From: CAIODY01 sp041192505
GTDB taxonomy: Bacteria; Bacteroidota; Bacteroidia; Chitinophagales; CAIODY01
Reading direction: 5' to 3'
Assembly: GCA_041192505.1 (NCBI GenBank)
Contig: JBEEMV010000222.1
Span: 1-27,841 of the forward strand
Length of the DNA: 27,841 nucleotides
The translations under genes and the position numbers were made by a program. The notes under the pieces are model-generated. The model made no database searches. It was not told the DNA's origin and saw nothing but the letters and a program-made list of their open reading frames with translations. Of the stretch, positions 17,423 through 24,870 are shown one piece after another; the first letter of the stretch is position 1, and the number at the start of each line of letters is the position of its first letter.

Positions 17423-18607
17423 ATGCAAATCCGTCAATTATTTTTACAACATGTAGCTCAAACCAGTGAAATGCCTTTGCAGCTTCACATACAAAGCGCC
17501 ACAGGAATTTATATTACAGATACATCAGGCAAAGTTTATATCGATTTAATATCGGGCATTGGTGTTAGTTCATTGGGGCATTGCCATCCCGAAGTAGTAA
17601 AAGCAATACAATATCAAGCCCAACAATACATGCACACTATGGTGTATGGCGAACATATACAAGAACCACAAGTGGCTTTGGCAGCTTTACTTGCCGATAT
17701 TTTACCCGAAAAATTAAATAGCGTTTACTTTACTAATTCGGGTGCCGAAGCTACCGAAGGTGCTATGAAATTAGCCAAACGATTTACTGGTAGAAGCGAA
17801 TTTATTTCTTTTAAAAATAGTTACCATGGCTCAACACAGGGTGCATTAAGTTTAATGGATAATGAATATTTTACACAGGCTTTTAAACCATTATTGCCCG
17901 ATGTAAAATTTATGCATTTTAATTGTTTAGCCGATATAGATTTAATAACCACAAAAACGGCAGCCGTATTTATTGAGTTAGTAAAAGCCGAATGTGGTGT
18001 GCAAATAATGACGAAAGAATTTGCAAAAGCAATCAGAAAAAAATGTGATGAAACTGGAGCATTATTAGTGATTGATGAAATACAAACAGGCTTTGGCAGA
18101 ACAGGAAAATTATTTGCATTTGAGCATTTTGAAACAATACCCGATATTTTATTGATAGGAAAAGCATTTGGTGCAGGCTTGCCTTTAGGTGCTTTTATTG
18201 CTGATAAAAAGATAATGGATACGTTAAGTTATAATCCTGTATTAGGTCATATAACCACATTTGGCGGCAATCCTGTATGTTGTGCGGCAGCATTTGCTGG
18301 GTTAAAATTTTTATTACAAAATGAAGAATTAATGAATGTTTGTCAACGTGAACATTTGTATAGAACAAGATTACAGCATACATTAATAAAAGATTTTAGA
18401 AGCTTAGGATTATTGGCTGCTATTGAATTTGAAAATTTTGAAATCATGAAAAAAGTAATGGATAATTGTATGGCAAAAGGTGTAATTACCGACTGGTTTT
18501 TATTTGCTGATAATTGTATCCGAATTGCGCCGCCATTAATTATAACCGAACAAGAAGTAAATCAATCTATTGATATTTTGATGCAAGCAATGGATGCTGC
18601 TATTTAG
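17423..18607 (+). CDS. Class III PLP-dependent aminotransferase (acetylornithine/ornithine aminotransferase-like)
   Basis: The 394-residue cytosolic fold-type I enzyme shows the PLP phosphate-binding SGAEAT (106-111), the aromatic-His pair YHG (134-136), the ring-nitrogen Asp D218 in VIDEIQTGFGRTG and the Schiff-base lysine K247 in LIGKAFGAGLPLGAF. The conserved TTFGGNPV follows. Overall it is closest in style to ArgD/RocD/'aspartate aminotransferase family' proteins, which transfer an omega-amino group to 2-oxoglutarate or pyruvate. No arginine, lysine or GABA pathway genes lie nearby, so the substrate cannot be assigned. The ATG is 2 bases after the DUF6089-like gene. The 3' end overlaps the convergent DUF983 gene by 4 bases (18604-18607). 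All catalytic residues are present. Confidence 0.93.
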   Translation: MQIRQLFLQHVAQTSEMPLQLHIQSATGIYITDTSGKVYIDLISGIGVSSLGHCHPEVVKAIQYQAQQYMHTMVYGEHIQEPQVALAALLADILPEKLNSVYFTNSGAEATEGAMKLAKRFTGRSEFISFKNSYHGSTQGALSLMDNEYFTQAFKPLLPDVKFMHFNCLADIDLITTKTAAVFIELVKAECGVQIMTKEFAKAIRKKCDETGALLVIDEIQTGFGRTGKLFAFEHFETIPDILLIGKAFGAGLPLGAFIADKKIMDTLSYNPVLGHITTFGGNPVCCAAAFAGLKFLLQNEELMNVCQREHLYRTRLQHTLIKDFRSLGLLAAIEFENFEIMKKVMDNCMAKGVITDWFLFADNCIRIAPPLIITEQEVNQSIDILMQAMDAAI

Positions 18608-18993
18608 ATTTTTTTTGAAAACGAATCATCGTATCGTACAAAAAAACTTAAATAAAAAACCCTTGAAAACCTTACCAACCAAGGCATAGATAGTAATAAC
18701 ACTAATGCATTGGCAAATAAAAATCCCCATACACTATAAATAGTTGCCCATCCAAAAATGGGTGAAAACCATAACACGTTGATAAAAGAAATAATCACCG
18801 CTAAGCCATAACTGATATAACCAGTACCCCACCAAAAGCCAGTTTCCAATTCGGTTCTTTGTCCGCAAGTGCTACAATTATCCTTCATATCTAAAATCTT
18901 TTTACTTAAAATATAGGGATTAGAATGATGAAATAAATTTTCTTGGCGGCAATGTGGGCAACGACAAAGAAAAGTAGAAGTAAAATAATTCAT
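18604..18993 (-). CDS. DUF983 family membrane protein with N-terminal zinc ribbon
   Basis: The 129-residue protein has cysteine pairs C12/C15 (RCPHC) and C40/C43 (CSTC) that form a probable zinc ribbon, followed by GFWWGTGYISYG and two membrane helices (about 56-78 and 84-106). This is the standard DUF983 layout, a family widespread in Bacteroidota and Alphaproteobacteria with no settled function. The gene is convergent with the aminotransferase and their stop codons overlap. A TACCTTTG box (minus strand, 18998-19005) lies so close to the ATG that the transcript could be almost leaderless. Confidence 0.88.
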   Translation of the reverse strand: MNYFTSTFLCRCPHCRQENLFHHSNPYILSKKILDMKDNCSTCGQRTELETGFWWGTGYISYGLAVIISFINVLWFSPIFGWATIYSVWGFLFANALVLLLSMPWLVRFSRVFYLSFFVRYDDSFSKKI

Positions 18994-18997
18994 ACGC

Positions 18998-19005
18998 CAA
19001 AGGTA
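18998..19005 (-). promoter_or_regulatory. -7 box almost touching the DUF983 start codon
   Basis: On the minus strand this is TACCTTTG, an exact TAnnTTTG match, ending 4 bases before the ATG at 18993. If used, transcription would begin at or next to the start codon, giving a leaderless mRNA. No -33 element is evident, so this may be chance. Confidence 0.3.
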
Positions 19006-19049
19006 ATACAGATAAAGAGAATTTTTTGGTAATGAATGTTACAAAGTTA

Positions 19050-19284
19050 AGAGACTGTTTAACAACAACAATCATGAAACACATAGACACATAGATAATT
19101 GACTAATGGAATGGATTTAGTATTTTCAAAAACGAAGTTTTTCTACTATATCAACTTTTTGTTTTTTATTCTTCTTTACTCGAAAGCTAAAACTATTCAT
19201 AGTTGCTTTGCAAAGTACATAGATGAAATTGCTACTTGTTTTTCTACCTTTTGAGTTCTATGCAACTCATGTTTTCTATGTGGT
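19050..19284 (-). repeat. Non-coding repeat element, copy A (downstream of adenine deaminase)
   Basis: The element fills most of the gene-free stretch 18994-19296. Its left edge is AGAGACTGTTTAA. Its core (19076-19284) is bounded by the imperfect inverted ends AAACACATAG and CTATGTGGT. It matches the region 22392-22621 in inverted orientation, with shared blocks that include the 18-mer TATTCATAGTTGCTTTGC (19194-19211), AAGTTTTTCTA, CACATAG near one edge and CTATGTGGT at the other. A hairpin, GAGTT (19253-19257) with AACTC (19264-19268), sits just inside the gene-proximal end. Read from the adenine deaminase strand, the element starts 12 bases after that gene's stop. No open frame of note lies in it. 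From memory, similar ACCACATAG-bounded intergenic repeats are dispersed in Bacteroidota genomes. Confidence 0.8.
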
Positions 19285-19296
19285 AAATAAAAAAAA

Positions 19297-20991
19297 TTAA
19301 ACAATTTCTACATTCGTAAACTCAAACTTCTCTCCATCAAACAATCCCATATCGCTTAATTTTAATTTCGGAATTACCAGTAATGCCATGAATGATAAAG
19401 TCATAAAAGGTGCATCCAGTGTGCTACCCAGCGATTTTGCAAAGGCATCAATTTCGCTATATTTTTTCGCAACATCATATCCATTTTCAGCACTCATTAA
19501 TCCTGCAATGGGCAATGGTAATATTTTTTGTTCTTCATTATTTACAGCACATACACCGCCATTATTTTTCATAATTAAATTAATAGCTTTTACAATCGCA
19601 TCATCATCAGCCCCAACAGCAATAATATTATGACTATCGTGTGCTACCGAGCTGGCTATGGCACCTTGCTTTAATCCAAAATTTTTAATAAAAGCTACAG
19701 CAGGTTTTGCTTTTGAATATCTGTTTACGCAAACCAATTTCAACACATCATTTTTTATATCGCTAATTATTTCATCGCCTTGTAATGTAGATTTGCAGAT
19801 GGTTTGGTGGGTTATTAATTGTCCGTTAAAAGCTTCAATTACTTTTATTTTAGATGCTTGTTCATCGCTGCTCCGATTTCGCAGCTCTTGTTCAGCATGA
19901 CCGTCATTCTGAGCAAAGCGAAGAATCTTTATTTCTTCTTTCGAAATTTGATAACTAAAAAATTTATTAATGCTTTTTTCTTGTACACTTTCAATTTTTG
20001 AAATACCATTTTCAGCAACAATATTTCCTTTGATAAATGTTTTTTGTACATCAACATTTTTCAAATCATTTACCAAAATAAAATCTGCCGAATCGCCAGT
20101 TCTTAATAATCCTACAGAAATGTTATAATGCAAAGCTGGTAAAATACAAGCCGACCGAAGTACATCAAACAAATCAAAACCTTTAGCTATGGCTCGTTTT
20201 ACCAATAAATTTATATGCCCTGCAACTAATCCATCAGGATGTTTATCATCGCTACAAAACATAATTTGATTTGGAAACTCTTTTAGTAATGGAATTAATG
20301 CTTCAAAATTTTTAGCAGCACTTCCTTCACGGATCAAAATTTTTACTCCCAATTCGGCTTTCTCTTTTCCTTCCTCATAAGTAAAACATTCGTGGTCGGT
20401 GGTAATGCCTGCATCAAAATATTTTTTTGCATCATTGCCTCGTAAACCTGGCGCATGACCATCAACAGGTTTGTTATATTTTTTTGCCGATGCAATTTTT
20501 TTCATCACTTCCTCATCATCAAATAATACACCTGGAAAATTCATCATTTCGGTTAAATAATAAATATCGTTAGATTGTAAAAGTGTATCAATTTCATTAG
20601 CATAAATAGCAGCACCAGCAGTTTCGAAAACAGTGGCAGGCACACAACTTGGCGCACCAAAACAAAAATAAAAGGGCGCTTTTTTTCCGTTTTCAATCAT
20701 ATATTTTACACCTTCAACGCCGCATACATTTGCAATTTCATGTGGGTCGCTTACGGTTGCCACAGTGCCATGCACTACAGCTAATTTTGCAAATTCGCTG
20801 GGCAACAACATCGAACTTTCAATGTGTACATGAGCATCAATAAAGCCAGGCAACGCATAAGGCAAAGCAGGGTTGTCGGCTATTGGTTCAATTGATTTTA
20901 TTTTTCCTTCTTCAATTTTAATTGTTTTTGATGAAATGGTTTTGTTGAATAAATCAACCAAGTTTATTTGTAATGAAAATGATGAATTCAT
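19297..20991 (-). CDS. ade: Adenine deaminase
   Basis: This cytosolic amidohydrolase-superfamily enzyme converts adenine to hypoxanthine and ammonia in purine salvage. Counting from this start (564 residues), it shows PGFIDAHVHIES with metal ligands H54 and H56, SDPHEIANVCG, GHAPG (H179), TDHEC (H200) and CSDDKHPDG (catalytic Asp near 248). The C-terminal domain has GVCAVNNEE and the final MTLSFMALLVIPKLKLSDMGL that are diagnostic of Ade. The frame is open from a GTG at 21009, but the ATG at 20991 fits the family better. An oddity is residues about 351-380, which contain KILRFAQND and a charged, low-conservation tail. This is a translated dispersed DNA repeat (see 19855-19930) placed between the catalytic and C-terminal domains. 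The gene diverges from the secreted amidohydrolase-like gene. Confidence 0.95.
   Translation of the reverse strand: MNSSFSLQINLVDLFNKTISSKTIKIEEGKIKSIEPIADNPALPYALPGFIDAHVHIESSMLLPSEFAKLAVVHGTVATVSDPHEIANVCGVEGVKYMIENGKKAPFYFCFGAPSCVPATVFETAGAAIYANEIDTLLQSNDIYYLTEMMNFPGVLFDDEEVMKKIASAKKYNKPVDGHAPGLRGNDAKKYFDAGITTDHECFTYEEGKEKAELGVKILIREGSAAKNFEALIPLLKEFPNQIMFCSDDKHPDGLVAGHINLLVKRAIAKGFDLFDVLRSACILPALHYNISVGLLRTGDSADFILVNDLKNVDVQKTFIKGNIVAENGISKIESVQEKSINKFFSYQISKEEIKILRFAQNDGHAEQELRNRSSDEQASKIKVIEAFNGQLITHQTICKSTLQGDEIISDIKNDVLKLVCVNRYSKAKPAVAFIKNFGLKQGAIASSVAHDSHNIIAVGADDDAIVKAINLIMKNNGGVCAVNNEEQKILPLPIAGLMSAENGYDVAKKYSEIDAFAKSLGSTLDAPFMTLSFMALLVIPKLKLSDMGLFDGEKFEFTNVEIV
19855..19930 (-). 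repeat. Dispersed intergenic-type repeat lying in frame inside ade
   Basis: On the plus strand 19903-19927 reads GTCATTCTGAGCAAAGCGAA then GAATC, and the neighbouring 19858-19902 contains a related TGTTCAGCATGACC half. From memory this is the common 'TCATTCTGAGCGAAGCGAAGAATCT' repeat usually found between genes in Bacteroidota and other phyla. Here it is translated as KILRFAQND plus about 18 polar residues without breaking the reading frame. The exact borders are uncertain to about 10 bases. Confidence 0.7.
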
Positions 20992-21075
20992 ATTTAAGTT
21001 TTTTACCACATGGTAAACATAAGTTGTATAGATAATTGCTTCTGTTTTTGAATGTGTTGAATTTACAAAAATGAC

Positions 21076-21083
21076 TACCTTTA
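21076..21083 (+). promoter_or_regulatory. Possible -7 box of the secreted amidohydrolase-like gene
   Basis: TACCTTTA differs from TAnnTTTG only in the last base and lies 21 bases before the ATG at 21105. A TTG at 21057-21059 could serve as a -33 remnant, with shorter than usual spacing. The 113-base divergent region (20992-21104) shows no other signal. Confidence 0.28.
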
Positions 21084-21104
21084 TTTTTAATTCATTATTT
21101 CTGC

Positions 21105-22385
21105 ATGAAAAAATTATTTTTAATTGGTTTAAGTTTTATTTTTTGTTTTCACTTAATGGCTCAAAACCCAACGCCTGCGCCTGCTAACAAGGGCAGCATT
21201 TTAATTACTGGTGGCACTATTCATGTGGGTAATGGCAATGTAATTGAAAATGGTTTTATTCGCATCGAAAACAATAAAATTGTAAGTATGGGCGATATGA
21301 CCAATGTGCGATTGATGAAAGCCGATAAAATGATTTCGGCATCGGGCAAACATATTTACCCAGGCTTAATTGCACCCAATACAAATGTAGGATTATCTGA
21401 AATTGAATTGGTTCGTTCAACCAATGATGTGGTAGAAGTAGGCACATTAAATCCTTCGGTACGAAGTATTATAGCCTACAATACCGATTCTAAAATTATT
21501 CCTACATTAAAAAGCAATGGCATTTTAATGGCGCAAGCGGTGCCACAAGGTGGCATGGTTAGCGGACAAAGCAGCATTGTGCAATTAGATGCTTGGAATT
21601 GGGAAGATGCAGTTTATAAAATTGATGAAGGAATGCATATTCGTTTTCCATCGATGACGGTGTATAAAGGCGCTGAAAAAAACGATGACCCAAATGCAGG
21701 ATGGAAAGAACAATTAAATGAATTACGAAAATTATTTAACGATGCAAAGTCTTACGCACAAGGCAATAGAGATGAAACTAATTTGAAATTAGAAGCCATG
21801 AAACCTGTGTTGAATGGTAGCAGAAAAGCCTATTTTCATGTGCATACAGCTAAAGAAATTTTAAGCGCTATTGCATTTATAAATGAATATAAATTGAATG
21901 CAGTATTAGTAGAAGCCGAAGAATGTTATATGGTTTTAGACCAAATTAAGCAAAGCAATATTCCTGTTATTTTATCATCAACACATGCATTGCCAACAAG
22001 AAATGATGATGATGTACAGCAACCTTATAAAACGCCAACTCAATTGCAAAAAGCTGGTATTTTATTTTGTTTAAGTCATAAAGATTGGAGCGGCAACCAA
22101 CGCAATTTAGCCTTTCAAGCTGGTACGGCTGCGGCTTATGGATTAACGAAAGAACAAGCCTTAAGTGCTGTAACATTAAGCACTGCAAAAATATTAGGTA
22201 TTGATAAAACTTGTGGCAGCTTAGAAGAAGGCAAAGATGCAACCTTACTAATTTGCAATGGCGATTTATTAGATATGAAAAGCAGCAAAATTGAAAAGGC
22301 TTTAATACAAGGCAGAGAAATTTCGTTAGATAATATTCAAAAACAATTAAACGAAAAGTATAAAAAGAAATATGGCGTTGAATAA
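21105..22385 (+). CDS. Secreted amidohydrolase-like protein lacking the HxH metal motif
   Basis: The 426-residue product has a signal peptide (MKKLFLIGLSFIFCFHLMAQ). It has the composite beta-sandwich of imidazolonepropionase-like amidohydrolases (ITGGTIHVGNG near 34-44, GKHIYPGLIA at 81-90) and the typical C-terminus (ALSAVTLSTAKILGIDKTCGSLEEGKDATLLI). At the place where active family members read GFIDAHTH, this protein has GLIAPNTN, so the two N-terminal metal ligands are replaced by N92 and N94. Later histidines (in FHVHTAKE, SSTHALP and SHKDWS) remain. From memory, secreted Bacteroidota relatives with this degenerate motif exist, often paired with an intact paralogue. Here the only amidohydrolase neighbour is ade. 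It may be a pseudoenzyme, a one-metal enzyme or a partner subunit. The stop is 6 bases from repeat copy B. Confidence 0.88.
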   Translation: MKKLFLIGLSFIFCFHLMAQNPTPAPANKGSILITGGTIHVGNGNVIENGFIRIENNKIVSMGDMTNVRLMKADKMISASGKHIYPGLIAPNTNVGLSEIELVRSTNDVVEVGTLNPSVRSIIAYNTDSKIIPTLKSNGILMAQAVPQGGMVSGQSSIVQLDAWNWEDAVYKIDEGMHIRFPSMTVYKGAEKNDDPNAGWKEQLNELRKLFNDAKSYAQGNRDETNLKLEAMKPVLNGSRKAYFHVHTAKEILSAIAFINEYKLNAVLVEAEECYMVLDQIKQSNIPVILSSTHALPTRNDDDVQQPYKTPTQLQKAGILFCLSHKDWSGNQRNLAFQAGTAAAYGLTKEQALSAVTLSTAKILGIDKTCGSLEEGKDATLLICNGDLLDMKSSKIEKALIQGREISLDNIQKQLNEKYKKKYGVE

Positions 22386-22391
22386 AAAATT

Positions 22392-22621
22392 AACCACATA
22401 GTTCCGAACATTCGGAACATAAAAATTTAAGATTGATTTTTTTAGAATTTACTCTCTGTGACTGGCAAAGCAACTATGAATATCTATTGACTTTAGTTGC
22501 AACAAAAAACATCTTGTTCCTATACAAAAGTTTAACATAGAAAAACTTTGTTTTAGAATATAGAAATACAACTATCTATTGTGCCTATGTGGTTTCATAT
22601 TTGTATTTTTAAACAGTCTCT
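22392..22621 (+). repeat. Non-coding repeat element, copy B (downstream of the amidohydrolase-like gene)
   Basis: The element is an inverted copy of the one at 19050-19284 and fills most of the 261-base gap 22386-22646. The core is bounded by AACCACATAG (22392-22401) and CTATGTGGTT (22585-22594), then continues to TTAAACAGTCTCT at 22621. The exact 18-mer GCAAAGCAACTATGAATA lies at 22465-22482. A perfect hairpin, GTTCCGAA (22401-22408) and TTCGGAAC (22411-22418), occupies the same place as the GAGTT/AACTC hairpin in copy A but with a different sequence. Like copy A it begins a few bases after the stop of the gene it follows, so both have the same orientation relative to their upstream gene. 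The right edge lies upstream of the LysE gene. Confidence 0.8.
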
Positions 22622-22646
22622 AAAAGTTTCTACAATAATTTTTTAC

Positions 22647-23246
22647 ATGCATTTTTTTAACGGCTTACTGATTGGAATGGGCATGGTCATATTTATAGGA
22701 CCAGTTTTTTTTTTATTGCTTACCTCATCGCTAAGTGGTGGTTGGAAGGCAGGTTTGGCGGTGGCTTTAGGAATAATCATTAGCGATTTAATTTGCGTAA
22801 GCTTGGTTTCAATTGGTTTAGCGCCACTTTTATCATCGCCACAAAATTTAAAATATTTAGGCATTAGTAGTGGCGTTGTACTTATTGGTTTGGGCTTAAA
22901 ATATTTGTTTAAAAAAAATATACAACTTCCTATTTCGGATGAAAAAAAAGGAAGATTTATTATTCATTATTTTAGTAAAGGATTTTTAATCAACTTTATA
23001 AATCCTTTTGTGTGGCTGGTTTGGTTGGGTATAATTAAATATGCCGAATCAAAAACCAATCAGCATTCAACCATTTATGTAACAGGGGTTTTGCTTGGCA
23101 TTTTTGCAACTGATGTGGCAAAAGTATTTGTAGCCAATTGGATTAACCGTTGGTTAGATATTGCTAAACTCAACAAAATGTACAAACTAATTGGCGTAGT
23201 TTTAATTGGCTTTGGCATAAAGATGTTGTTTGATTTTTTAAAATAA
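22647..23246 (+). CDS. LysE-family amino-acid exporter
   Basis: The 199-residue inner-membrane protein has six hydrophobic segments, starting with MHFFNGLLIGMGMVIFIGPVF and the LysE/RhtB signature GPVFFLLLTSSLSGGWKAG, then an ALGIIISDLICV helix. NFINPFVWLVW in the fourth segment is also typical. Family members export basic or neutral amino acids or related compounds, and the substrate cannot be told from sequence. The frame is open further upstream (GTG 22581, ATG 22587), but those codons lie inside repeat copy B and add a tail not seen in the family, so I chose the ATG at 22647. Confidence 0.88.
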   Translation: MHFFNGLLIGMGMVIFIGPVFFLLLTSSLSGGWKAGLAVALGIIISDLICVSLVSIGLAPLLSSPQNLKYLGISSGVVLIGLGLKYLFKKNIQLPISDEKKGRFIIHYFSKGFLINFINPFVWLVWLGIIKYAESKTNQHSTIYVTGVLLGIFATDVAKVFVANWINRWLDIAKLNKMYKLIGVVLIGFGIKMLFDFLK

Positions 23247-23259
23247 ACAACTACATTTA
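23229..23259 (+). promoter_or_regulatory. Candidate promoter of the DUF1761 gene
   Basis: TTTG (23229-23232) is followed after 19 bases by TACATTTA (23252-23259). This is the Bacteroidota -33/-7 arrangement with one mismatch in the -7 box, and it lies 28 bases before the ATG at 23288. The -33 element is inside the end of the LysE gene. Confidence 0.4.
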
Positions 23260-23287
23260 CAACACTAACAATCTAAAAAAATAATTT

Positions 23288-23788
23288 ATGCAATTAAATT
23301 TTCTTGTACTTGCCTTAGCGGCATTGATTCCTATGGTAATGGGTTTTATTTATTATAACCCCAAAGTGTTGGGTACTATGTGGATGAACGAAGCTGGATT
23401 AACAGAAGAAAAAATGAAAGGAGCTAATATGCCATTAGTTTTTGGGCTTAGTTATTTATTCAGTTTTATGTTAGCCACAGCTATTAACATGATGGTAATT
23501 CATCAATCACACATGGCTTCTATTCTTTTAAACGAACCAGGCTTTAAAGAAAAAACAGGTGATGTGTTTGCTATGTATACCGATTTTATGGCTAAGTATG
23601 GTCATAATTTTCGTACGTTTAAACATGGCGCATTTCATGGCACATTAAGTGGTTTTTTTGTTGCCTTACCAATATTAGCAACCAATGCCATGTTTGAACG
23701 CAAAGGCTTTAAATACATTGCCATTAATGTAGGCTATTGGACAATTACAATTGCCTTAATGGGTGGTGTAATTTGCCAATGGGGATAA
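23288..23788 (+). CDS. DUF1761 family membrane protein
   Basis: The 166-residue protein has four hydrophobic segments (about 3-22, 48-70, 115-133 and 145-163). The first contains the MGFIYYNPKVLGTMWMNEAG stretch that is the hallmark of DUF1761 proteins, and HGAFHGTLSGFFVALPI is the second conserved block. The family's function is unknown. It lies 41 bases after the LysE-type gene, probably with its own promoter, and is followed by a strong bidirectional terminator. Confidence 0.85.
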   Translation: MQLNFLVLALAALIPMVMGFIYYNPKVLGTMWMNEAGLTEEKMKGANMPLVFGLSYLFSFMLATAINMMVIHQSHMASILLNEPGFKEKTGDVFAMYTDFMAKYGHNFRTFKHGAFHGTLSGFFVALPILATNAMFERKGFKYIAINVGYWTITIALMGGVICQWG

Positions 23789-23811
23789 GAACATTGAATC
23801 AAAAAAAACAA

Positions 23812-23846
23812 AAAGCCCTTTTGCAAATGCAGAAGGGCTTTTTTTA
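23812..23846. terminator. Bidirectional rho-independent terminator
   Basis: AGCCCTTTTGCA (23814-23825) pairs with TGCAGAAGGGCT (23828-23839), with a single G-T wobble and a 2-base central gap. It is flanked by A-runs on the left and a T-run on the right, so it can terminate both the DUF1761 gene (plus) and the converging minus-strand operon. Confidence 0.9.
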
Positions 23847-23863
23847 TAAATCAAAAATTTTAG

Positions 23864-24868
23864 CTAAACCCCCAATATTCTATCCACCAATTTTTTAAAT
23901 GCCGATTTAAAATTTTTAAAATCTTTGCTGCCTGGGCCTACAATTAATTGCTTGTCTTTGTAATATAAATGATAATTGGCTACAAAACCTGTTGGGTCGT
24001 CGTTCATTTCTTTCTGCCCGAATCTTAAATCGTAATAAACTATGGTATCGTTTTTTGCTTCTATATTATACCAATTACGAGTTAAATAATTTAATCGTTT
24101 TACTTTTTCCTCATCATTCATCTTGCCTAACAAATTATATTTTTTTGGAAAAACATCAAAATGGCAATTCATATTTTTATCTAACAACGAATAATAACCC
24201 ATTAAATAACTGCTATCAGTTTCAACATAAGCACACCACAAAATGGCGTTAAGCGCAGTGGGTTTTGCTTCTAATCTTGTATAAGAAATATGCTGTTTTT
24301 CTAATTCATTTTTAAAATGATTATGGGCAATATATTTAAAGCAAAAAGTTAGCGCCATGTAAGTGGTGGCTACTATCAATGCTGTTTTTGTAAATAAAAT
24401 TCTTTTTGCATTACTGCGGCGATAACACAAAGCCACAATAAACAAAATGAGCATGGGCAATGTATAAAATGGGTCGGCTACAAAAATATTATTAAGCGTA
24501 AATTTATAAGGCAATGGCCACAACAACTGTGTACCATAAGCGGTTTGCAAATCAATTAATGGATGTGTAATTAATCCAATGAACATAAACAAGCTCCATT
24601 GTTTCCAACTTACTTCATCTTTTTTAAATAGTTTTGAAAATAGCCAACCCAGCAATGGCGCTAAAAGAGAAATAAATAAAAGGCTATGTGTAATGCCTCT
24701 ATGCAGTTCGTTGGCTTGTAGTGGGTCAACAAAAAGGGCTGTAACTACATCAAAATCGGGAATGGTGGCAGCCAAAGCGCCTAATGCCATAGCTTTGTTG
24801 CCAATTTTTTTACCCATTAATGCTTCGCCTACGGTAGCACCAAATACAATATGAGTTAATGAATCCAT
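23864..24868 (-). CDS. YdjM/DUF457-type membrane-bound metal-dependent hydrolase
   Basis: The 334-residue membrane protein has an N-terminal half that carries the family's motifs: MDSLTHIVFGA with H6, PDFD (37-40), HRGITHS (56-62) and THPLIDLQTAYG with H102 and D105. These residues form a probable metal site. About five membrane segments lie between residues 60 and 180. The C-terminal 150 residues form a soluble domain (NWYNIEAKNDTIVYYDLRFGQ) seen in Bacteroidota members. The biochemical activity of the family is not established; it is annotated as a 'metal-dependent hydrolase'. It is the last gene of a three-gene minus-strand operon, starting 2 bases after the stop of the FemAB/GNAT-like gene. 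Confidence 0.9.
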   Translation of the reverse strand: MDSLTHIVFGATVGEALMGKKIGNKAMALGALAATIPDFDVVTALFVDPLQANELHRGITHSLLFISLLAPLLGWLFSKLFKKDEVSWKQWSLFMFIGLITHPLIDLQTAYGTQLLWPLPYKFTLNNIFVADPFYTLPMLILFIVALCYRRSNAKRILFTKTALIVATTYMALTFCFKYIAHNHFKNELEKQHISYTRLEAKPTALNAILWCAYVETDSSYLMGYYSLLDKNMNCHFDVFPKKYNLLGKMNDEEKVKRLNYLTRNWYNIEAKNDTIVYYDLRFGQKEMNDDPTGFVANYHLYYKDKQLIVGPGSKDFKNFKSAFKKLVDRILGV

Positions 24869-24870
24869 GT

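Noticed and set aside
22401..22418. GTTCCGAA/TTCGGAAC hairpin as a plain rho-independent terminator
   Set aside because: It is followed by ATAAAAATTTAAG and not by a T-run, so it was treated as part of the repeat element.
19050..22621. A composite transposon carrying ade and the amidohydrolase-like gene
   Set aside because: There is no transposase and no visible target duplication, and the repeat copies are diverged. Their orientation relative to the genes is better explained as gene-end elements.
22581..22646. Upstream GTG/ATG starts for the LysE-type gene
   Set aside because: These codons lie within the edge of repeat copy B and add an N-terminal tail that does not fit the family. The ATG at 22647 gives a normal first membrane helix.
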